A DNA stretch of 64,000 nt, from NCBI RefSeq assembly GCF_001595985.1, contig NZ_LOJJ01000018.1:186001-250000 (forward strand), written 5' to 3'. Shown one piece after another: positions 8,468 through 17,179 of the stretch; within the stretch, counting starts at the first letter, position 1, and the number at the start of each line of letters is the position of its first letter. The notes beneath the pieces were generated by a model. The model saw nothing but the letters and a program-made list of their open reading frames with translations, ran no database searches and was not told the DNA's origin. A program made the position numbers and the translations under genes. This stretch comes from Polynucleobacter sinensis. Its GTDB lineage: Bacteria; Pseudomonadota; Gammaproteobacteria; Burkholderiales; Burkholderiaceae.

Positions 8468-9925
8468 GTGTCAGAAAATTCGCCGGTTGGGAAACCTATT
8501 CCTATAGATGTGATTGAGGAATCTCTTTACGAGGTCCGGCGAAAGATTTACCCTCGCTCAGTCAGCGGCCTATTTGCCCGCTGGCGTTTTATTTTGGTAT
8601 TTGCCACACAGTTACTTTTTTATGGCCTTCCTTGGGTAAGTTGGAATGGTCGTCAAGCGGTACTCTTTGATTTAATTCAGCGTAAGTTTTATATTTTTGG
8701 CTTGGTGTTGTGGCCGCAAGATGTCATCTATCTGACGCTGCTATTAATTCTTTCCGCCTTAGCGCTTTTTCTCTTTACAGCGGTCGCTGGTCGCTTATTT
8801 TGTGGGTATGCCTGCCCACAAACAGTCTATACCGAAATCTTTATGTGGATTGAGCGCAAGGTGGAGGGCGATCGATTTGCGCGTATTCGCCTAGATGGCG
8901 AGGAGTGGCCTTGGAGTTTTCGCAAATGGCGCTTAAAAATCACGAAGCATTTTTTATGGCTGGTGATTGCTTTTTGGACTGGCTTTACTTTTATTGGTTA
9001 CTTCACGCCTATTGAAACTTTAGGTATAGCCATCTTGCATTTATCTCTTGGCCCATGGCAACTGTTTTGGCTTTGCTTCTATAGTTTTGCTACTTGGGGT
9101 AACGCGGGATTCATGCGTGAACAGGTTTGCAAGTATATGTGTCCCTATGCTCGCTTTCAGAGTGTGATGGTGGATAAGGATACATTCCTAGTGACTTACG
9201 ATAAGGTTCGCGGGGAGCCAAGGGGTAGTCGGAGTAAGTCTGCCGATCATGCAAGTCTTGGGCTAGGTGATTGCGTTGACTGCAGTATTTGTGTTCAAGT
9301 TTGTCCAACGGGAATCGATATCCGGGATGGTTTGCAGTACATGTGTATTGGTTGTGGGGCCTGCATTGATGCCTGCAATCAGGTGATGGAAAAAGTGAAC
9401 TATCCAAAGGGATTGATTAGGTACACCACCGAGAGAGCAATCGAGGATAAGGAATCGAATCAAAGCGCGATACGGCATATCCTGCGCCCAAGGGTATTGA
9501 TATACACCGCTTTTATCACAGTGCTTACGGGTGCTTTTTTAGTATCTTTGGCAACGCGTAATCCCCTGCGGGTGGATGTCATGCGCGACCGGGGTGCTTT
9601 GGCCCGTGAGGTCGATGGTGCTCGTATTGAAAATATTTATCGTATTCAGATTATGAATGCCTCCGAGAACCCTATGAAAGTGCATATCAAGGCATCAGGT
9701 CTTTCAAATTTGAGGATTTTGGATTCTCAAGGTAGAGAGATATCTGAGATTGAGGTGGCGCCGGCAAGCAATCAACTCTTACCAATTAAGGTAAGTACAA
9801 ATATTGGTGAAAATGAGCCGGGCAATTACCCGATTCATTTTGATGTGTCCGCGGATGAGATGTCGGGCGATAAGCCAGTCATTCGAGTGCGCGATGAAAA
9901 ATCAAGCTTTATTATTCCCCGCTAA
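8468..9925 (+). CDS. ccoG: cbb3 oxidase accessory ferredoxin-like protein CcoG (RdxA/FixG)
   Basis: 485 residues. Several membrane helices in the first half carry CGYACPQTVYTE and CKYMCPYARF. Two 4Fe-4S clusters are signalled by CVDCSICVQVCP and CIGCGACIDACN (about residues 270-310). The C-terminus is an Ig-like periplasmic FixG domain. CcoG is reported as a Cu(II) reductase that prepares copper for oxidase assembly. The start is GTG, 4 bases after the ccoP stop; no ATG fits the conserved N-terminus better. Confidence 0.95.
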   Translation: MSENSPVGKPIPIDVIEESLYEVRRKIYPRSVSGLFARWRFILVFATQLLFYGLPWVSWNGRQAVLFDLIQRKFYIFGLVLWPQDVIYLTLLLILSALALFLFTAVAGRLFCGYACPQTVYTEIFMWIERKVEGDRFARIRLDGEEWPWSFRKWRLKITKHFLWLVIAFWTGFTFIGYFTPIETLGIAILHLSLGPWQLFWLCFYSFATWGNAGFMREQVCKYMCPYARFQSVMVDKDTFLVTYDKVRGEPRGSRSKSADHASLGLGDCVDCSICVQVCPTGIDIRDGLQYMCIGCGACIDACNQVMEKVNYPKGLIRYTTERAIEDKESNQSAIRHILRPRVLIYTAFITVLTGAFLVSLATRNPLRVDVMRDRGALAREVDGARIENIYRIQIMNASENPMKVHIKASGLSNLRILDSQGREISEIEVAPASNQLLPIKVSTNIGENEPGNYPIHFDVSADEMSGDKPVIRVRDEKSSFIIPR

Positions 9926-9955
9926 GCTCAATAGCGAAAGATGGAGAGGATGAAT

Positions 9956-10159
9956 ATGACAGAACAACAGCTAAATAAACCTTGGTTTAAGCAGCTTTGG
10001 CCATGGTTGCTCATTAGTGGGCCTGCGGTGGCGGCTATCGGCTGCATGATTACTATTTACCTTGCTGTTAATTTATACGCAGACAAGCCAGTTCGAGATG
10101 GAGTTATCAAGCGCGGCTTGAAGGTGGAGCAGATCAAAGTTGAGCGAGATCGCAAATGA
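9956..10159 (+). CDS. ccoH: Short FixH/CcoH-like membrane protein
   Basis: 67 residues from ATG 9956, placed 5 bases after GGAGAGGA; ATG 9941 and 9950 overlap that ribosome site. The layout matches FixH: KPWFKQLWPWLLISGPAVAAIGCM (membrane segment) and the post-helix block YLAVNLYADKPVRDGVIKRGL. The usual periplasmic domain of FixH is missing; the protein stops after about 25 residues past the helix. It sits in the normal ccoH position after ccoG and overlaps the next gene by ATGA. The symbol is assigned from position plus motif. Confidence 0.75.
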   Translation: MTEQQLNKPWFKQLWPWLLISGPAVAAIGCMITIYLAVNLYADKPVRDGVIKRGLKVEQIKVERDRK

Positions 10160-10416
10160 AGTACCGTCTATTCATCTGGATTATGTGGCCATCCTTTTTG
10201 GTATCCATCTTGGCTGAGGGTTTGCTCTTTACTATTGTTCATCCAGCTGAACTTCTTTTCTTTGGACATCATCCTAATATCTCAGATGAGGGAATCTATA
10301 CTCTGGGGTTTTTTGTAATCTGGATATTTTGTTCGTTCTCAAGTGCGCTTACCGCTTACATTCTTCCAGGTATTGATACTGAAGGAAGCAAAGGCTCTGA
10401 TCGAGGATTGATCTAA
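10156..10416 (+). CDS. Small membrane protein of unknown function, cco-linked
   Basis: 86 residues, two to three hydrophobic segments (LFIWIMWPSFLVSILAEGLL, AELLFFGH and TLGFFVIWIFCSFSSALTAY). There are two histidines in FGHHPN between helices. It overlaps the ccoH-like gene by 4 bases (ATGA), so it is translationally coupled to the oxidase cluster and may serve assembly. I do not know a characterised homologue. It converges on the fnr gene with a 12-base gap and no obvious terminator. Confidence 0.75.
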   Translation: MKYRLFIWIMWPSFLVSILAEGLLFTIVHPAELLFFGHHPNISDEGIYTLGFFVIWIFCSFSSALTAYILPGIDTEGSKGSDRGLI

Positions 10417-10428
10417 AAACTGAGGCGA

Positions 10429-11178
10429 CTATGTTTTGATCTGGACAGCACGATTTGGATTGGGAATGCTAGCTAATTCATAAAGGCCATCCATATCGAT
10501 CAGCTTAATATGGCGCTGCTTAATTTGAATGAGGCCAGATTCAGCAAAGCGGGACAGCATACGGCTGACCGTTTCGATTTGAATTCCAAGGTAGCTGCCA
10601 ATCTCTACACGGCTCATGCGTAAATCAAATTCATTATTCAAGTAACCGCGAGCCGCGAGTCGCTGGGAAAGATTCAGCAAGAAAGCCGCTAAACGCTCTT
10701 CAGCGCGCAAACTTCCTAAAGAAAGTAGGTGACGCTGATCTTGAGTGAGTTCTCTACTGAGGATGCGATGAAATTGTTGTTGTAGAACTGGAATTTGGCG
10801 TGCTAAATCCTCAAATGCCTCGTAGCGAATAATGCAGACTTCACTATCTTCAAGCGCAATCGCTTCTGATTGATACTGACCCTCGCCAATGCCATCAAGC
10901 CCCAAGATCTCTCCAGGGAGATGAAATCCGATGACCTGCTGCCGTCCATCTTCTAGGCCGTACTCAGTCTTAAGCGTTCCAAATCTAACGCTATACACTG
11001 CATTTAAGGGGTCTCCGTGGCGATACAGGCTTTCCCCTTTTTGTAGGCGGACCCTATCCTTCACGAGGGTGTCAATCTTGGCAATATCAGTAGAGCTGAT
11101 ACCTACTGGCAGGCAAAACTGACCCAGTACACATACTGAGCATTTGCTGCTTGGGGCATCCGAGCTGGTGAAATTCAT
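10429..11178 (-). CDS. fnr: FNR-type oxygen-responsive transcription regulator
   Basis: 249 residues of the Crp/Fnr family. Cysteines at 13, 16, 22 and 115 match the spacing of E. coli FNR Cys20, 23, 29 and 122, which hold the oxygen-labile 4Fe-4S cluster. The C-terminal helix-turn-helix has IQIETVSRMLSRF, with the E-x-x-S-R recognition pattern for TTGAT half-sites. It should activate the ccoN promoter, which carries a perfect site. I used ATG 11178; an in-frame TTG two codons upstream is less likely. Confidence 0.93.
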   Translation of the reverse strand: MNFTSSDAPSSKCSVCVLGQFCLPVGISSTDIAKIDTLVKDRVRLQKGESLYRHGDPLNAVYSVRFGTLKTEYGLEDGRQQVIGFHLPGEILGLDGIGEGQYQSEAIALEDSEVCIIRYEAFEDLARQIPVLQQQFHRILSRELTQDQRHLLSLGSLRAEERLAAFLLNLSQRLAARGYLNNEFDLRMSRVEIGSYLGIQIETVSRMLSRFAESGLIQIKQRHIKLIDMDGLYELASIPNPNRAVQIKT

Positions 11179-11258
11179 ATTCAATCTATTTAGCAGATGA
11201 GTTTATTCTACTAGGATATGCATAGTTTTGTTAATTCCTTATACAGCTGGATGCTTGG

Positions 11259-11990
11259 ATGTTAACCGTCAGCCTAGTGTTGGCCATATTCATGGGCGCA
11301 TTGGTAAGTGGTTGGCACTGCGCTTTGATGTGCGGCGGAATCGCTGCCGCTATCGAGCGCCCCAGAGAGGGTCGTCCTGACTCTGTGATTGTCTTGCAGA
11401 GCAGGGTGCAATTGTTTTATTTGCAATTGCTGATGCACTTTGGTCGCCTAACTACATATGTTTTATTAGGTGCGCTGGCTGCTTGGCTAGGTGCGAGTAT
11501 TTGGCAGCAAGATATCGTTCCAATTCAGAGACCGTTGTTCGCTTTTACCGCTCTCATGTTGCTCTTCATGGGTGTCCGTTTATTGCGGCAGCAAAATAAA
11601 AGTTCGCTATTGGTCGGAAAGTGGTTGGGCGCGCGTATGGCTACTTATTGGGCAAAATATCTAGGCCGTTTTGCAGGGCATTCTTCACGCTGGTTTAGTG
11701 GCATGCTGTGGGGTTTGGTGCCTTGCGGCCTGGTGTATAGCGTTCTACCTCTTGCCTTTTTATCGGGTGATCCATGGACGGGGGCTGCTCTGATGTTGGC
11801 GTTTGGTTTGGGAACACTGCCGAATCTATTATTGATCTCTAAATTTTCAGCAGCGCTTACCCAATTTGGACGGTATCCTTGGGTGCGCTATATTGCTGCT
11901 GGTCTGTTATTTTCTGCGGGTGTATTTGGCCTGTATCGTGCCTGGTATTTACCTGATGCGTTGTTAAAAGGGGGCTTTTGTATTTCTTAG
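11259..11990 (+). CDS. Sulfite exporter TauE/SafE-family (cytochrome biogenesis type) membrane protein
   Basis: 243 residues with about six helices. It begins AIFMGALVSGWHCALMCGGIAAAIE, containing the WHC-x3-CGG motif of the DUF2892/TauE-SafE-like proteins often linked to cco genes, and repeats a similar block at GMLWGLVPCGLVYSVLPLA. The paired Cys motifs resemble DsbD/CcdA-type or copper-handling membrane proteins. The location beside fnr and cco suggests a role in copper delivery or oxidase assembly (inference). It overlaps the convergent SulP gene by 4 bases. Confidence 0.8.
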   Translation: MLTVSLVLAIFMGALVSGWHCALMCGGIAAAIERPREGRPDSVIVLQSRVQLFYLQLLMHFGRLTTYVLLGALAAWLGASIWQQDIVPIQRPLFAFTALMLLFMGVRLLRQQNKSSLLVGKWLGARMATYWAKYLGRFAGHSSRWFSGMLWGLVPCGLVYSVLPLAFLSGDPWTGAALMLAFGLGTLPNLLLISKFSAALTQFGRYPWVRYIAAGLLFSAGVFGLYRAWYLPDALLKGGFCIS

Positions 11991-13624
11991 GGCAGATCTT
12001 TGTCGACTGCGCTAAAAATAGCCTCTTGTAGGTTTGGGTAAATACAGTCATCTGGTAGCTGCTCTAGCAAGCCGCTACGCACTGCCATTTCATAGGGTTG
12101 ATGTGCCAATCCACAAATAACAAGAGCAACACCCCTTACCTTGCATGCCCGCTCAAGTTCAAGTATGGCATCCATGCCAGAGCTATCTATATAAATCACA
12201 TTTTTAAAGTCGAGAAGGAGTTTTTCAGAGGGCAACTCATTTTCAATCTTTTCTAGTAACTGCACAGCGCCAAAGAAAATTGCTCCATAAATTCGAAGAG
12301 CGGAAATTTTTCCTTGTTGATTTATTAGACTTGGAAAATCATTTGCATTAGCGGCTTCATAACGCGACAAACTTGAAATTCGATAGATGAAAGTGATGAA
12401 CGCCAAAAGTAAGCCTACCTGAATGGCAACCGTGAGGTCAAGCATGATAGTCAGCAGAAAGACGCTAAGCATTGTCAGGCGATAGGGTAATCGGAATTGT
12501 TTTAAATCTAAAAATTTCCTCCATTCACCCATATTCCATGCAACAAACATTAAAATAGCAGCTAGACATGCTAGGGGAATATTTTTAGCGAGTGGGGCGC
12601 CAAATAAAATAATGGCAAGCAGCACGATCGAGTGAACAATCCCGGCAATCGGGGTATTTCCCCCGCTTTGAATATTGGTGACAGTTCTTGCAATAGTGCC
12701 GGTTGCTGGCATTCCTCCAAAAAAGGGTGTAATGAAGTTTGCAACACCCTGCGCCATTAATTCTTGGTTGGAGTCGTGACGATCATGAATCAACCCATCG
12801 GCGATACGGGCGCACAAGAGTGATTCAATTGCGCCGAGAAGTGCCAGGGTGATCGCTGGTGCAATCATGAACTGAGCGGTTTCCCAGGTAATTGGAATCC
12901 ATTGAAAACTGGGAAGACTTGAGGGTATTCCGCCAAAGCGGCTGCCAATTGTCTCAACTGGTAAATTGAATACCGCTGTAAGCACTGTGGCTATCACCAT
13001 AGCAATTACTGTGCCGGGTATTTGACTTAGATGCCCAAGCCGCTTTTGAAAAACTCTCCACAGTATGAGAAATGCGAGGCTACCCATCGATAAGGTTAGC
13101 GCAAAAGGATTGACGGTGTCCATTGCTGCATACAGCGCATGAATTAATTGGAAGAACTCCGCAGGCATTTTTGCGATCTGCAGGCCAAAAAATTCTTTAA
13201 TCTGAGATAAGCCAATCAGCACGGCAATGCCATTTGTGAATCCGATGATCACTGCGACGGGGATAAAGCGAATTAAGGTGCCTAGTCGCAATAAGCCCAT
13301 GAGGAATAAAAAGATTCCAGACATGGCGGTAGCAAGCAATAAATTACCCACCCCATAGCGTTCCACTATGCCGTAAACAATCACAATAAAGGCGCCTGCT
13401 GGCCCCCCGATTTGGACGCGACTTCCGCCAAAAACAGAGATGAGGGCGCCGGCGATAATTGCGGTAAAGATGCCGGTTTCCGGTTTTAGCCCGCTGGCGA
13501 TTGCAAACGCCATGGCAAGGGGGAGAGCAACCACCCCCACTGTAATGCCGGCCAAAATATCTCGGGTAAAGAAGGCGCGGTTGTAGCCTTTGAAGGAGTG
13601 GAGTAGTTTTGGGTAAAAAAACAT
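11987..13624 (-). CDS. SulP-family anion transporter with STAS domain
   Basis: 545 residues. The N-terminal transmembrane domain has the SulP start (RDILAGITVGVVALPLAMAFAIASGL) and the conserved GPAGAFIV and GMPATGTIARTVTN segments. The C-terminal STAS domain (about 430-540) has ALRIYGAIFFGAVQLL and LDFKNVIYIDSSGMDAI, including the DSSG loop. Family members move sulfate, bicarbonate or dicarboxylates; which one is not readable here. No carbonic anhydrase gene is adjacent. Confidence 0.93.
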   Translation of the reverse strand: MFFYPKLLHSFKGYNRAFFTRDILAGITVGVVALPLAMAFAIASGLKPETGIFTAIIAGALISVFGGSRVQIGGPAGAFIVIVYGIVERYGVGNLLLATAMSGIFLFLMGLLRLGTLIRFIPVAVIIGFTNGIAVLIGLSQIKEFFGLQIAKMPAEFFQLIHALYAAMDTVNPFALTLSMGSLAFLILWRVFQKRLGHLSQIPGTVIAMVIATVLTAVFNLPVETIGSRFGGIPSSLPSFQWIPITWETAQFMIAPAITLALLGAIESLLCARIADGLIHDRHDSNQELMAQGVANFITPFFGGMPATGTIARTVTNIQSGGNTPIAGIVHSIVLLAIILFGAPLAKNIPLACLAAILMFVAWNMGEWRKFLDLKQFRLPYRLTMLSVFLLTIMLDLTVAIQVGLLLAFITFIYRISSLSRYEAANANDFPSLINQQGKISALRIYGAIFFGAVQLLEKIENELPSEKLLLDFKNVIYIDSSGMDAILELERACKVRGVALVICGLAHQPYEMAVRSGLLEQLPDDCIYPNLQEAIFSAVDKDLP

Positions 13625-13819
13625 GCGTTAAGGATAATTCTAGAGCCTAAACCACTGTAGGGCTAGCCAAGCAGGTCTACTTAGCCGACCCTTGAAGATA
13701 TGGAAATATGCTGTGCAATACTTGAGCAATTAAGTTTTCCTTTTACACTTTTTAGGTGAATAATAAGCATTATGATGGAGTAGTAGGTATTTGGGTTTAA
13801 TTTATAAACAGGAGTCAAT

Positions 13820-14260
13820 ATGTTCAAGCATTTATTAGTGCCCGTTGATGGGTCAGATGTAAGTAAAAAGTCTTTGAAGAAAGTGGCTGAAATCGCTAAA
13901 GCTGATGGCGCTGCAGTGACTTTAGTTTATGTTTCAGATCCAATGCCACCAATTGTGTATTCGGATAGCACAATGGGTTATGGAATTTCTCAAAAAGAGC
14001 ACAAGAAAGCATGCGATGCATTTGCTGCTGATGTATTCAAAAAAGCGGCTACCGCATTAGGCGCCAGCATTAAAGCTAAAACTCTACATATTGCCGATAG
14101 CAATCTGTCAGAAGGGATCCTAGAGGGTGCCAAGAAAGCCAAGGCTGATGTTATTGTGATGGCATCACACAAGCGTACTGGCCTGAAGAGTGTTTTGCTG
14201 GGTAGCGAAACACACGAAGTGATTGTGCACTCAAAATTACCAGTTTTGGTGCTCGGCTAA
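13820..14260 (+). CDS. Universal stress protein, UspA family
   Basis: 146 residues, a single Usp domain. It begins MFKHLLVPVDGSDVSKKSL and has the C-terminal nucleotide-binding signature ASHKRTGLKSVLLGSETHEVI (G-2x-G-9x-G-[ST]-like), suggesting an ATP-binding Usp. AGGAG precedes the ATG by 6 bases. The 195-base upstream region should hold its promoter. A strong terminator follows, so it is monocistronic. Confidence 0.93.
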   Translation: MFKHLLVPVDGSDVSKKSLKKVAEIAKADGAAVTLVYVSDPMPPIVYSDSTMGYGISQKEHKKACDAFAADVFKKAATALGASIKAKTLHIADSNLSEGILEGAKKAKADVIVMASHKRTGLKSVLLGSETHEVIVHSKLPVLVLG

Positions 14261-14280
14261 GTCCTCAGCCAACTTCGTTT

Positions 14281-14308
14281 AAAGGGATCTATTCGGATCC
14301 CTTTTTAG
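14281..14308 (+). terminator. Rho-independent terminator of the usp gene
   Basis: Perfect 9-base arms AAAGGGATC and GATCCCTTT around the loop TATTCG, then a T-rich run (TTTTTAGTTTTT). It lies 20 bases past the usp stop. The opposite strand lacks a T tract after the stem, so it acts mainly on plus-strand transcripts. Confidence 0.9.
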
Positions 14309-15747
14309 TTTTTAGGCGGCGTGCCAAGCAGGAGAATTTCTCTGGTGAGAAGTCCGCTATCACTATCGCGCATATTCCATAAATCGAGCTGAGTTTTTGA
14401 TCCATAAGGGTCTACGTAGATGCCATCTTTTCGTAATTCAAAGTGAAGATGGGGGCCAGTAGAGCGGCCAGTAGACCCGACATACCCAATTTCAAGCCCT
14501 CGTCGCACTTCATTGCCTACATCCAATTCCACGTTGTAGTTACTTAAATGAGCGTAGTAGGTGCGGTAATTTCCAGGGTGCTCCAGAACAATCAGATTGC
14601 CAAAGGCTCCGCTATAGCCAAGATGTACTACTTTGCCTGTAGCTACGCTAAAGACGGGGGTTCCGGTGGGCGCTGAATAGTCAATGCCCATATGGGTTCG
14701 GTAACGTTGTTTTGGGATCGTTGCAGGATTATTTTTAGTTGGGACTGCTTTTTTGCTTGAGGCACGCACACTACCTACCCCGCGTGAGATCCGTCGATAG
14801 CTCAATGGGTTGGTCCAAAACGTACGCTCAATCGATTCGCCGTTGGCGGTATAAAAGGCCCCTGGAAGACCGCTACGCTCAATCCAAAATGCACTAGCAA
14901 ATACCTCTTGAGAATCAGGCTCAATAATTTCAGCGGCCCAAATTTGCGCCCAGCGCTCTTTGTCACCAAAATCGACAATGAGACGGACAATGCTATTGGT
15001 ATTCTCTAGAGAATTATTTTCTTCTGGATAAATTTGCTTAATGACGGAATTGAGTTCCCAAACCAATTCCACAGGCAATTGATCCCCAACTTTTTTGGGG
15101 TCATACAGCACGTCACGTAGTGGTAGTTGGATTTCGGTGAAACGCTTGGATTCATCTTTGAGATAGTCTTGTTGAATTAAAAATCCGCCAGCTGCCGATG
15201 GGGTGAATGTCCAAATTTCTGTTTTAGCGTCTTGTATCGGGCCATTCATGATGCTTAGGGATTCAAAGCGATTGCGAGTTCCAAGGGCAAGCGCATAGGG
15301 GATGCAGCTGCCCCGTAAGCGATCAAAAAATCCTTTGGTTTGCGCTTTGAAAAAATCATTAAAACTGCGGTCACTGACCCCAATATTGGTGGGTAGATTG
15401 TCTTCAGTAAAACTTCTTTTCATACAGCCGCGCTGTATACGGTAATCCAAATTTGCTCCACTATCGCTGCTGTACTCACCCTCGATGCGTTTAAAAAGCT
15501 CGGGATTAAGACTCATACCTTTGGAGGATTGATTAAGGGAGCTATTGTTTAGTTTTACTCCTGCTTGTTTATTACTCTTTGCAACTGTTTTGGCGCGTAC
15601 CTGAGGTGTTTTATTGGCCTGTTGCCCAAAAGCATTTGAGGCAAGATGGATACCTGGCAATTGAATCAGGCCAAATAAAGCGATGCCTATAACTATGTGC
15701 ATCCCCGGCAAAAAGGAGCGGGGTGGTTTACGAACAATTTTTTTCAC
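14305..15747 (-). CDS. M23-family (LytM) metallopeptidase, periplasmic
   Basis: 480 residues. An N-terminal signal or anchor (SFLPGMHIVIGIALFGLIQL) is followed by a linker and a middle domain. The LytM zinc peptidase domain lies near residues 345-460: HMGIDYSAPTGTPV gives the H-x3-D zinc pair, and the second pair is in HLHFEL. These enzymes cut peptidoglycan cross-links. All catalytic motifs are intact, so it is probably active. The start is GTG (MKKIVRKPPRSF); the nearby ATG is out of frame. Confidence 0.92.
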   Translation of the reverse strand: MKKIVRKPPRSFLPGMHIVIGIALFGLIQLPGIHLASNAFGQQANKTPQVRAKTVAKSNKQAGVKLNNSSLNQSSKGMSLNPELFKRIEGEYSSDSGANLDYRIQRGCMKRSFTEDNLPTNIGVSDRSFNDFFKAQTKGFFDRLRGSCIPYALALGTRNRFESLSIMNGPIQDAKTEIWTFTPSAAGGFLIQQDYLKDESKRFTEIQLPLRDVLYDPKKVGDQLPVELVWELNSVIKQIYPEENNSLENTNSIVRLIVDFGDKERWAQIWAAEIIEPDSQEVFASAFWIERSGLPGAFYTANGESIERTFWTNPLSYRRISRGVGSVRASSKKAVPTKNNPATIPKQRYRTHMGIDYSAPTGTPVFSVATGKVVHLGYSGAFGNLIVLEHPGNYRTYYAHLSNYNVELDVGNEVRRGLEIGYVGSTGRSTGPHLHFELRKDGIYVDPYGSKTQLDLWNMRDSDSGLLTREILLLGTPPKN

Positions 15748-15946
15748 TCATCAATTATCCAATATTGTTGTTTTAAGGCTGGATATTTGAATTTTTGTGC
15801 TGTGCTGCAGCAATCATGGCTCTGAGATCTATGTGGTCCTGACCTGGTTAACAAGTGCTGTACGTGAGGCATTATTCCCCCGGTACTAATGAGGGGCATT
15901 TGAATAAAATTGTAGATACAATAATTTTTTGAATATAGGAGATCTC

Positions 15947-17080
15947 ATGCCGATCATTGAGTCAGTATCCGTTGCAGCAGTAGCAGTACCTCTGGATAAG
16001 ATCACCTCTTTTTCTACCCGCACCGTCTCCGAGCGCCATTACTGTTTAGTAAAGGTGCGTGGCAAAGATGGAAATGAAGGTATTGGTTTTTGTTATGTTG
16101 GCAGTGCTGGTGGAGATATTGCCAAGATTGCTGTCGAACAATTACTGGCCCCCAAATTGATTGGTCAAAACAGTCATCGCAGTGAGGGTTTGTGGATTGA
16201 GATGTATAACGAATCTATTTTGCAAGGACGCACTGGCGCCGTCATGCGTGGCATTTCGATTTTAGATACGGCACTGTGGGACTTAAATGCCCGCGCAGCG
16301 CGATTACCTCTGCATCAGTATTTAGGCTCCGTAGTAGATGATCGCGTGCCTGCTTATGCGAGTGGCGGATATTACTTGGATGGTAAGACGCCCGCTAAGC
16401 TCGGTAAAGAAATGGAATCCTACGTAAAACAGGGTTTTAAGGCTGTCAAAATGAAGGTAGGGCGCCTATCACCAAAGGATGAAGAGGCGCGTGTAAAAGC
16501 GGCACGTAAGGCAGTTGGCGAGGATGTTTTGCTGACTCTGGATGCCAATAATGCTTGGAGAGATTTACCTACGGCGCTGGAATATGTCCGCCGATTTGAG
16601 GCGTATAACCCATACTGGATAGAGGAACCCTTTTCTCCTGACGCGATTGATCTACATGCTGCATTGGCTCGGCAAACCAAGATTAATGTGGCAACTGGCG
16701 AAATGGAGGCAGGGCGCTGGCGTTTTAGGGAGTTAATTGACGCAGGTGGCGCCGCTATTTTGCAATCCGATGCTGCGGTGTGTGGAGGTATTACTGAATG
16801 GCGTCGTATATCTGCATACGCCGATTTAAAGGGGGTTATTGTTTGTCCGCACTGGATGCATGATTTGCATGCTCCCCTAGTAGCTGCTACGCCTAATGCA
16901 CGCTTTGTGGAATTTTTCTTGGATGATCAGGTCTTGAACTTCCGTAGGCTGATCAATAAGCAGCTGACGTTTAAAAACGGGGATTTGATTTTGCATAAAA
17001 CCCCGGGCCTAGGATTTGAGTTTGATGAAGTTGCGATCAAAAAATATGCCGGTAAGGCTGCCTGGACGAAGATTGCGTAG
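15947..17080 (+). CDS. Enolase-superfamily (mandelate racemase/muconate lactonizing) enzyme
   Basis: 377 residues from ATG 15947, preceded by AGGAGA; an in-frame TTG 18 bases upstream overlaps that site. The C-terminal barrel shows K-x-K (AVKMKVGR), metal ligands in LDANNAW, EEPF and ATGEME, and a candidate catalytic His in CPHWMHDLHAPL, the mandelate-racemase subgroup pattern. Substrates in this subgroup are sugar acids or 2-hydroxy acids. It converges on the TAXI-TRAP operon, which could import the substrate; the exact reaction is unknown. Confidence 0.9.
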   Translation: MPIIESVSVAAVAVPLDKITSFSTRTVSERHYCLVKVRGKDGNEGIGFCYVGSAGGDIAKIAVEQLLAPKLIGQNSHRSEGLWIEMYNESILQGRTGAVMRGISILDTALWDLNARAARLPLHQYLGSVVDDRVPAYASGGYYLDGKTPAKLGKEMESYVKQGFKAVKMKVGRLSPKDEEARVKAARKAVGEDVLLTLDANNAWRDLPTALEYVRRFEAYNPYWIEEPFSPDAIDLHAALARQTKINVATGEMEAGRWRFRELIDAGGAAILQSDAAVCGGITEWRRISAYADLKGVIVCPHWMHDLHAPLVAATPNARFVEFFLDDQVLNFRRLINKQLTFKNGDLILHKTPGLGFEFDEVAIKKYAGKAAWTKIA

Positions 17081-17123
17081 TTCAATTTAGCGCGCGGTTC
17101 AAGTACACAACTTCTTTGGCAAT

Positions 17124-17154
17124 AAAAAATCCCGCACATAACGCGGGATTTTTT
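17124..17154. terminator. Bidirectional terminator
   Basis: AAAAAATCCCGC and GCGGGATTTTTT form perfect 12-base arms around a 7-base loop. A-run and T-run on either side let it work for both the enolase-family gene and the convergent TRAP operon. Confidence 0.95.
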
Positions 17155-17179
17155 ATGATCTTAAACAAGCCAATAATTC

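Noticed and set aside
13722..13735. FNR-like sequence TTGAG-CAAT before the universal stress gene
   Set aside because: Only the first half-site resembles TTGAT; the second half does not match ATCAA.
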